Made by a program: the position numbers and the translations under genes
Shown: one piece after another, positions 62,103 through 64,000 of the stretch
How positions within the stretch are numbered: the stretch's first letter is position 1
Layout of the letters: every line of letters starts with the position of its first letter
From: Paenibacillus aestuarii
Lineage (GTDB): Bacteria > Bacillota > Bacilli > Paenibacillales > NBRC-103111
Length of the DNA: 64,000 nucleotides
Direction: 5' to 3'
Assembly (NCBI RefSeq): GCF_027789125.1
Contig: NZ_JAQFVF010000027.1
Location: 283,720-347,719 of the forward strand
Notes under the pieces: model-generated
The model's input: the letters and a program-made list of their open reading frames with translations, nothing else
Database searches by the model: none
What the model was told of the DNA's origin: nothing

Positions 62103-62957
62103 GTGGATACGAAGGAAAGATTACATGCGCTGTCGGAGTTTCTCAAAACGCACCGCGCCAAAATTCAGCCTGGGGAAGCTGGGCTGATTAGCGGAGGCAG
62201 AAGGCGGACCCCGGGACTGCGCAGAGAGGAAGTCGCCGCGATCGCCGGCGTTAGTACGACCTGGTACACATGGCTGGAGCAGGGGCGCGACATCAAAATG
62301 TCCGTTTCCGTCCTGGATGCGATTGCCCATGCTTTGCAGCTCAACCAGGATGAACGGCAGTATTTATTCATGCTCGCGCTAGAACAGCCGGCACCGACCG
62401 CTGTCGTCGATAGCCAGCCAGTCATCAGCCCGGCGCTGCATCGCATGGTGAGTGAGCTGCATAGCTGCCCGACGATTATTTTTGACCGTCGTTGTAACAT
62501 AGTTGGGTGGAATCCGGCGGCGGCGCGGGTTTTTCTTGATTTTGAACAGGTACCGCAGGAGGAACGGAATATGATTGAGCTGCTGTTTACCCGCAAAGAG
62601 CTGAAGGCGCTTGCAGTGAACTGGAGCGATTTTATTCGTGGTTTTTTGGCGATGTTTCGTTCCTATTATGGGCAATATGTAGGAGATAACTGGTACAGCG
62701 AGTTCACTCGGAAGCTTAGCGCGGAAAATGCAGATTTTCGCCGTTACTGGGAGCAAAGCGATGTTAGCTCGGCACCGGAGGTCGTGATTGAATTCAGGCA
62801 TGCGAAGGTTGGGAAGATGCTGTTCGATCTGACAACTTTGCAGGTGCAGGGACGCGCGGATCTGCGTTGCAGTGTGTACACGCCGTTGGCCGAATCGGAT
62901 ACGGAGACCAAGATGGAGCTGCTCATGCGTAGGTCGGAGCGTCGGGAGCGGGGCTAG
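62103..62957 (+). CDS. XRE-family regulator with MmyB-like ligand-binding domain
   Basis: The 284-residue protein has an N-terminal HTH (about 30-85; G-L-R-R-E-E-V-A-A-I-A-G-V-S-T-T-W-Y-T-W-L-E-Q-G-R) and an MmyB-like PAS-type domain (about 105-270; I-V-G-W-N-P-A-A, L-L-F-T-R-K-E, A-M-F-R-S-Y-Y). Family members bind fatty acids or similar lipids (established for MltR and studied in MmyB). A GTG start follows TAGGAGA. It is divergent from fabF across 131 bases. Confidence 0.87.
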   Translation: MDTKERLHALSEFLKTHRAKIQPGEAGLISGGRRRTPGLRREEVAAIAGVSTTWYTWLEQGRDIKMSVSVLDAIAHALQLNQDERQYLFMLALEQPAPTAVVDSQPVISPALHRMVSELHSCPTIIFDRRCNIVGWNPAAARVFLDFEQVPQEERNMIELLFTRKELKALAVNWSDFIRGFLAMFRSYYGQYVGDNWYSEFTRKLSAENADFRRYWEQSDVSSAPEVVIEFRHAKVGKMLFDLTTLQVQGRADLRCSVYTPLAESDTETKMELLMRRSERRERG

Positions 62958-63164
62958 ACGGTCCTACGAGCAGGCGTGTGGATAACCGCGCGCCTGGATT
63001 CATAGGTGGATCGGATTAAAATTAGGGTACACGTAAGGTATTTTTGGCTCCGATGGTCATACGATGACACGATAAAGGAAGCTGGCCAGCGTTGATCGAT
63101 AGGTGGAATTTTGATTTATGTTTCTTATAATAACTGGCAGGAATCTATATTAGATCTCGTCCAA

Positions 63165-63584
63165 CTATTCGATTATAGGTGTAATCCTTTTTCCATTCTC
63201 ATCAAAAACCTTATAATCACCGCGAACGGTAATCCAAATTTCGTTATCGGTATGCAGATCGGCTTTGAGCCCTCTCGTTATTTTTGGGAATAACAACAAA
63301 TGATTATCGGGAATCGGTGTTCCGGGAAGCAGGTCTTGCCCTGCTGTGATGTCAGGGACGCCTTCCTTGTCGGTACTGATCGCAACTGTTTTACCGGTTC
63401 GAACGAGCATCTGTGTTCCAGGCATCCCGTAAATCGACTGTTCGCCGACAAGCTCGATATTCGTAATTTGATTCGTTTTCTTAATCTCCAGCAGCGCTGT
63501 GACACCTGTACCTAGTCCAGCTATTGTGATAATGGATACGATCCCGACTGTAAGCTTGAAAGATAACTTCATGAAAAGTTTCAT
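63165..63584 (-). CDS. Small membrane-anchored protein of unknown function
   Basis: The 139-residue protein has an N-terminal hydrophobic segment (about 8-32) and an extracytoplasmic part with regular beta strands; no family recognised. Two ATG starts (63584 and 63572) are possible; the first is closer to AAGGGA. The 207-base gap 62958-63164 before its 3' end shows only a small GC hairpin and no gene. Confidence 0.55.
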   Translation of the reverse strand: MKLFMKLSFKLTVGIVSIITIAGLGTGVTALLEIKKTNQITNIELVGEQSIYGMPGTQMLVRTGKTVAISTDKEGVPDITAGQDLLPGTPIPDNHLLLFPKITRGLKADLHTDNEIWITVRGDYKVFDENGKRITPIIE

Positions 63585-63669
63585 TCCCTTGTGATTTGAT
63601 TTATTACTTCATTATACGACAAAATCTTTGGCATTGGTAAAATGGAGATGCTTTTTGAAGGGATAAGTC

Positions 63670-63698
63670 TTGCTATTTTCAATTTAAAATGGTATATT
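63670..63698 (+). promoter_or_regulatory. rrn promoter P1
   Basis: TTGCTA (63670-63675), a 17-base spacer ending TGG, TATATT (63693-63698). It is the first of two near-identical promoters reading into the rRNA operon. Confidence 0.75.
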
Positions 63699-63790
63699 GT
63701 CATTCCTGTCCTCTAAACAGGACATGCAGTGGGGTTTCTCAGGAAGTCTGAGCTTGTTGATTATCTTCAAGAATGGATCGAAAAAAAACA

Positions 63791-63819
63791 CTTGCAATCA
63801 GGTTTACGACATGGTATAT
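63791..63819 (+). promoter_or_regulatory. rrn promoter P2
   Basis: TTGCAA (63791-63796), a 17-base spacer ending TGG, TATATT (63814-63819), 121 bases after P1. The leader (about 63826-63972) contains TTCTTTGAAAACTGAACAAC, a sequence typical of Firmicute rrn leaders. No protein gene is credible between 63585 and 63972. Confidence 0.85.
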
Positions 63820-63972
63820 TACATCTCGCTGCTTCGGTAACGCGGCGGCGACCGAAAGAGAATTGTTCTTTGAAAACTGAACAACGAGTGAGAAGCAAGT
63901 CGAGCAATCGACTCTAAACTTTAAAAGAGATTAACAATCTCGTCAGCTTTAAATGAGCTATTCAGATTCATC

Positions 63973-64000
63973 CTTTTTGGAGAGTTTGATCCTGGCTCAG
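63973..64000 (+). rRNA. 16S rRNA, 5' end only
   Basis: The last bases, GGAGAGTTTGATCCTGGCTC, are the universal start of bacterial 16S rRNA (the 27F site). The mature 5' end is estimated from alignment to the Bacillus form and may be off by a few bases. The gene runs out of the window. Confidence 0.97.

Noticed and set aside
62958..63164. Terminator-like hairpin after the MmyB-type regulator
   Set aside because: The GC hairpin near 62973-62996 has no T-run, so I do not call a terminator.
63729..63917. 62-residue frame upstream of 16S rRNA
   Set aside because: It runs through rrn promoter P2 and the rRNA leader, so it is not a gene.

Overview
The window looks like a chromosomal segment of a Paenibacillus-type bacterium (Firmicutes, Paenibacillaceae). 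The evidence is strong AGGAGG-type ribosome sites, frequent GTG/TTG starts, S-layer homology and copper-amine-oxidase-N 'stalk' domains, MmyB-type and PRD regulators, and many secreted proteins with Ala/Pro-rich linkers. No phage, transposase, integrase, CRISPR array or tRNA was recognised. The right end is the first bases of a 16S rRNA gene behind tandem rrn promoters, so the window stops at the start of a ribosomal RNA operon.

Layout. 1-7.8 kb: a truncated DUF294-type protein with a DEDDh exonuclease, a JAMM peptidase, an MFS exporter, a TlpA-like thiol-disulfide protein, citramalate synthase, DNA polymerase IV, MobB and a [4Fe-4S] ferredoxin. 8-13.4 kb: a three-gene signalling/surface operon (CHASE2-adenylate cyclase, secreted FecR-domain protein, secreted NHL-propeller/CuAO_N protein). 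13.5-15.6 kb: a membrane L,D-transpeptidase, a degenerate repeat tract and an unlisted 44-residue membrane protein. 15.7-21.7 kb: a sugar block with an ABC importer (binding protein and two permeases), a PTS EIICB permease and a GlcT-like antiterminator. The ABC operon leader carries a RAT-like hairpin overlapping an intrinsic terminator. 21.8-26.8 kb: pyrD, a small alarmone synthetase, a DUF309 protein and an ABC-2 exporter with two DUF990-type permeases. 26.8-33.5 kb: a membrane protein, a LiaS/DegS-like sensor kinase with NarL-type regulator, a thioredoxin-like protein, an RsmF-type methyltransferase and a pseudouridine synthase. 33.6-41.3 kb: an AT-richer pair of surface genes, an SLH-domain protein followed with overlap by a 2148-residue CARDB/PKD protein. 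41.3-50.1 kb: a HAD phosphatase, an acidic three-repeat protein, a nitroreductase, a second RsmF paralogue, queD-queE-queC and an OmpR/HAMP-kinase pair. 50.2-56.5 kb: an RND-type exporter, its lipoprotein adaptor and an unrecognised secreted protein, with 11-bp direct repeats upstream that suit the adjacent OmpR-type regulator. 56.5-64 kb: a TIM-barrel isomerase, an anchored propeller-like protein, an XRE regulator, a stand-alone FabF divergent from an MmyB-type regulator, a small secreted protein and the rrn start.

How the genes fit together. Several units read as sensor-plus-effector modules. The CHASE2 cyclase shares an operon with two extracytoplasmic proteins. The PRD antiterminator probably acts on the ABC-importer leader upstream as well as, or instead of, its own PTS partner. 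The OmpR/kinase pair probably drives the RND operon. The MmyB-type regulator, from a family with fatty-acid-binding members, sits back to back with a fatty-acid synthesis gene, and its promoter is bracketed by a perfect 8-bp inverted repeat. The most novel candidates are the RAT-controlled ABC importer, the cyclase/FecR/NHL operon, the SLH plus giant PKD pair, and the RND operon with its unknown third protein.
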